Part shown: positions 61,452 through 64,000 of the stretch, piece after piece
How positions within the stretch are numbered: the first letter of the stretch is position 1
How the letters are laid out: the number at the start of each line of letters is the position of its first letter
Assembly: GCF_002236805.1 (NCBI RefSeq)
Contig: NZ_NIQA01000003.1
Span: 434,001 to 498,000, forward strand
Direction: 5' to 3'
Length of the DNA stretch: 64,000 bases
DNA from: Pusillimonas sp. T2
Lineage (GTDB): Bacteria > Pseudomonadota > Gammaproteobacteria > Burkholderiales > Burkholderiaceae_B
Notes under the pieces: model-generated
The model's database searches: none
What the model was told of the DNA's origin: nothing
Seen by the model: the letters and a program-made list of their open reading frames with translations, nothing else
Made by a program: the position numbers and the translations under genes

Positions 61452-63560
61452 TCAAATGAGCCTGTTCATGACCTCGATCATTTTTGGGGTGAGCTGCTTG
61501 AACAGTTCGGCGTTGTACGACGCACAATAAGGCACCCCTTCCACATCACCGTAATGAATGCTCGGATCAAGGCTGCCATCCTGCGCGCGCGTTGGGTCTA
61601 CGCTGTCGACCTTGAGCTTGGTTCCGGGGAAATATTGCACATTCGGCGCGTTGCTACGCAACGGTGTCTGACAAATCTGGTGCTCGGCAATGGCATACTT
61701 GCGTGACGTTGCCGCCGGGGTTCCATCAGCGACTTCCGGGTCGACATTAATCGCACTGATAGAGACCGTGCCGTCTGAGTTGAAATAGATATCGAAGGTA
61801 CGAAATTGCTGCGGAAAATGCTGCAGTGATGAGGTTTCGACCTGCCAAAAACTTTTCTCTGGCACCAATTGTCCCGCATCGCCATACGCGGGCAAAGCCT
61901 TGACCGTGTTCAGGTGACGATGCCCAGCCATCCACATCACCAGATTAGGTGTGTCTTGTAGTTTTTTGATGAGCTCGGGTAAGGTCACCGCGTTGTCGAT
62001 GATGGCGTTGGGATCATTCTGTTGCGGCGTGTTTTGCCCTTTGGGATTCCACCATTCCATCAAACTACCGCTGGCAGCGACAGCAATAGGAATATGTGCC
62101 GCAATAACCATCAACTGATTATTAACTTGGCCCGCATCGAGTTCATCCTGCAACCACCGCCAACGAACCTCATCAAGAAAACCATGGCCATGAATATCGC
62201 GTGATCCGTCAGTTTCCAACTGTGTGTTATCCAACACAATAACCTTCAACGGAATTTCAGGCCGGGGCACAAAGCTATAACAGGCAAAACCGTCCTGGCT
62301 GCTACGTAAGGCTTCGGGCACTAGACCAAACCCGTGACCTTTGGGTTGCGTGGTGGTATTGAAGAATTCGTCAATCCACTCGCTTCGAAGCAAAGCGCGC
62401 CGGTTGGGATCTGCGGCGACCTTAGGGGGCGAAGCAAAATCTTCCTTCTTGCCCGCATACTTGATAGCCCCGTAGGGGCTGGAGCCATCAACCACACCCA
62501 TGTAAAAGGTGTTGCCTGCAATGCCCGTAACCGGGTCGTTCAGTGTTACCGGTGAAGTACCCGCGATACTGGCCTGGATGTCATAAATGACGGGCGGCAA
62601 CGCCATTGGCTTGGACTTTGCTGCGTTGGGTATCAGTACATCGCCAACCGCCCAAACCTGATCGCTAACATAGCTTTCGCGGATGCCAAGGCTCGGGTCA
62701 GCATCGACGGGCACCGAGCCAATGAAAAAGTGATCATGGTTACCTAATACCTGGTACCACGGAATCGATGGATTCAAGCCGGCTGCCTGAAAAGGCTTCT
62801 GATAGTCGACCGTATCGGCCCCCAGGTGCGCTCCCGAGCTAGGCGTAATCGACTTTCCATCGATCACGTCAATATACATACGTACTTCGTTGTAGCGCGC
62901 ACTGTCGCAAACGTCACCCAACGAAATGCCGAAATCGAAGGGGCTTTGATCGTGCAAGGCATTGACGGTCTGGATGGTGGCATCGAGCATTTGCGTGGTG
63001 TACGAAATTACCGGCGAATAAATCGATGTCATCCGACTGCCGTGTACAGAGTCAGCCTGCTGAATGTAAATAAGTTGGTTAGGTGCTTCTTTATCTGTGA
63101 TGTGTACGTCAGTTATGGCAAAAAAACTGGCCAGCTTGGCGCGTTTTTTGGGTGCCGTGTAGCCAGCAGCACGGCTCAGTAAATCGTAGCGCGACACCAC
63201 GGGAAGGCCATTGCCCATCTGGTATTGGCCATACCCGAACATATCGTAGTCCTGCACCTGGCTTAACTCGGTTGGGTGCAGGCCGACACTCGACTTCAAC
63301 GATGAAACAGGCGCCGCCTTGACGTCGAAGGCCAGCATTTGATCGGTCGTTTTCTTAACCTTGCCAGCGTCGATAGGGTAGCGTTGAAGCGAAGTATTGC
63401 CGTCACTTGCTGCAAAGGCCTTGGGGACAGCCCCAAAACAGAACCCAGCGGCAAAACCAAACGAATACTTGATGAATTGACGCCGGCTGAATCCAGCTTC
63501 GCCCGAGCCTTCATTAATGGTCGACCCCGTTGGGTTCATCTGATAGTAGGACGATTTCAT
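61452..63560 (-). CDS. Tat-exported metallophosphoesterase (TIGR03768-like)
   Basis: 702 residues. Tat signal SRRQFIK (25-31) with hydrophobic stretch and AFA-A about residue 50. Calcineurin-like metal motifs: DVHI (FFAITDVHI), GDVCD (FGISLGDVCD), GNHDHF, AAHIPI and GHRHLN. Long inserts make it much bigger than a basic phosphoesterase; layout resembles the TIGR03768 family. Substrate unknown. It ends at the base after the cyclase stop (convergent, touching) and begins 6 bp from the next gene. Confidence 0.87.
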   Translation of the reverse strand: MKSSYYQMNPTGSTINEGSGEAGFSRRQFIKYSFGFAAGFCFGAVPKAFAASDGNTSLQRYPIDAGKVKKTTDQMLAFDVKAAPVSSLKSSVGLHPTELSQVQDYDMFGYGQYQMGNGLPVVSRYDLLSRAAGYTAPKKRAKLASFFAITDVHITDKEAPNQLIYIQQADSVHGSRMTSIYSPVISYTTQMLDATIQTVNALHDQSPFDFGISLGDVCDSARYNEVRMYIDVIDGKSITPSSGAHLGADTVDYQKPFQAAGLNPSIPWYQVLGNHDHFFIGSVPVDADPSLGIRESYVSDQVWAVGDVLIPNAAKSKPMALPPVIYDIQASIAGTSPVTLNDPVTGIAGNTFYMGVVDGSSPYGAIKYAGKKEDFASPPKVAADPNRRALLRSEWIDEFFNTTTQPKGHGFGLVPEALRSSQDGFACYSFVPRPEIPLKVIVLDNTQLETDGSRDIHGHGFLDEVRWRWLQDELDAGQVNNQLMVIAAHIPIAVAASGSLMEWWNPKGQNTPQQNDPNAIIDNAVTLPELIKKLQDTPNLVMWMAGHRHLNTVKALPAYGDAGQLVPEKSFWQVETSSLQHFPQQFRTFDIYFNSDGTVSISAINVDPEVADGTPAATSRKYAIAEHQICQTPLRSNAPNVQYFPGTKLKVDSVDPTRAQDGSLDPSIHYGDVEGVPYCASYNAELFKQLTPKMIEVMNRLI

Positions 63561-63566
63561 CTTTGA

Positions 63567-63998
63567 TCACTTTTGCTGAAAAAATGGCAAATTGTCTGCC
63601 AGTTGCTGACTCGCTCGTTCAAACAGAATAGCCTCATTTGGCGCCTGAGGTGACAAGACTGCAGCCGTGCGTCTCAACGCCGGCACAACGCGCTCAGGGT
63701 TCTGGCTAAGGCGAGATATCCGCTTGAGCAATGCGCGCAGACGGCGCCTAAGACGCTGTGTTGACGACGGTCGCTCAAGCATTTCATGCGCGAGAAAGAT
63801 GGCATTACCAAGGGTCAGCACCGCAACGCCCCCCTCAATTGCAGGCACATTGGGGTAGCCGTTCCTAGTCCCCCATGCCACCAGGCGCATTAAACGATGA
63901 TACAAACGAGCCCGCCAGATGTTGCGACGCTTAGATGCATTCGATGCCCCCGCCAGGTTCTGTAGTTCCTGCACCATCATGTGCATCAGCGTTTGCAT
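63567..63998 (-). CDS. Probable C-terminal end of FUSC-family transporter, 5' end outside window
   Basis: 143 residues are visible; the first ATG is at the window edge and the true start is probably beyond it. No membrane helix is clear. The pattern (ARLYHRLMRLVAWGTRNG; GGVAVLTLGNAIFLAHEML; LRRRLRALLKRISRL) resembles the cytoplasmic tail of FUSC/fusaric-acid-resistance type exporters, but this is a loose match. Just upstream of the metallophosphoesterase on the same strand. Confidence 0.45.
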   Translation of the reverse strand: MQTLMHMMVQELQNLAGASNASKRRNIWRARLYHRLMRLVAWGTRNGYPNVPAIEGGVAVLTLGNAIFLAHEMLERPSSTQRLRRRLRALLKRISRLSQNPERVVPALRRTAAVLSPQAPNEAILFERASQQLADNLPFFQQK

Positions 63999-64000
63999 CC

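Noticed and set aside
1-64000. CRISPR arrays, tRNA or rRNA genes, insertion sequences, prophage or defence islands
   Set aside because: Looked for direct repeats with spacers, cloverleaf sequences, transposase motifs and integrase genes; none seen.

Overview
The window looks like a chromosomal segment of a betaproteobacterium of the order Burkholderiales, most probably an Alcaligenaceae member related to Bordetella. This is inferred from gene order and protein resemblance, not from a marker gene. The FlhDC-type master regulator, the flhDC-motAB-cheAW... arrangement, the presence of cheZ, and the fli and flg operons lying back to back all fit. There is no rRNA, tRNA, CRISPR array, insertion sequence or obvious genomic island.

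Bases 1-42,960 are almost entirely one flagellar and chemotaxis locus. From the left: the tail of a FliK-type length-control protein and a small FlhB-like protein (fhlB); fliE on the minus strand; a plus-strand operon fliFGHIJKLMNOPQR (1,982-13,140); a minus-strand group with a lipoprotein, a methyl-accepting chemotaxis protein, flgL and flgK; flgJIHGFEDCB (minus); flgA, flgM and flgN (plus); and a long minus-strand series reading flhDC, motAB, cheAWRBYZ, flhB, flhA, flhF. Together these encode the basal body, switch, export apparatus, rod, hook, rings, hook-filament junction, stator and core signalling pathway. Flagellin, fliD/S/T, fliA and flhG are not in the window. Four good sigma-28 (FliA) boxes were found, in front of fliF, flgK, flgA and flgM, with a shared CCGTTA-type -10.

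Bases 42,961-64,000 carry metabolic and membrane genes. They include glpK, a HemK-like methyltransferase, a TM2-domain protein, a DUF5993/dsbB pair, a ribbon-helix-helix protein, a SulP transporter, panD, a TPP riboswitch with a cytX-type transporter, a bestrophin-like (DUF4239-type) membrane protein, a CigR/RcnB-like secreted protein, a tautomerase, an SbmA/BacA-related ABC transporter and a SirB2 protein. The right end has an apparent operon of a tandem-domain PPK2, a prokaryotic pentameric ligand-gated channel homologue and an EamA transporter, then a PAS-GGDEF diguanylate cyclase, a Tat-exported metallophosphoesterase and the probable end of a FUSC transporter.

No wholly new system is evident. 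The most unusual items are: an 865-residue FlhF with a C-terminal extension of about 400 residues and an altered G3 motif; a FliN with a duplicated N-terminal module; a FlgL with a duplicated domain also recognisable in FlgK; a chemoreceptor with almost no periplasmic domain but a CheR-docking tail; and the pentameric channel homologue embedded between polyphosphate and drug/metabolite-transporter genes.
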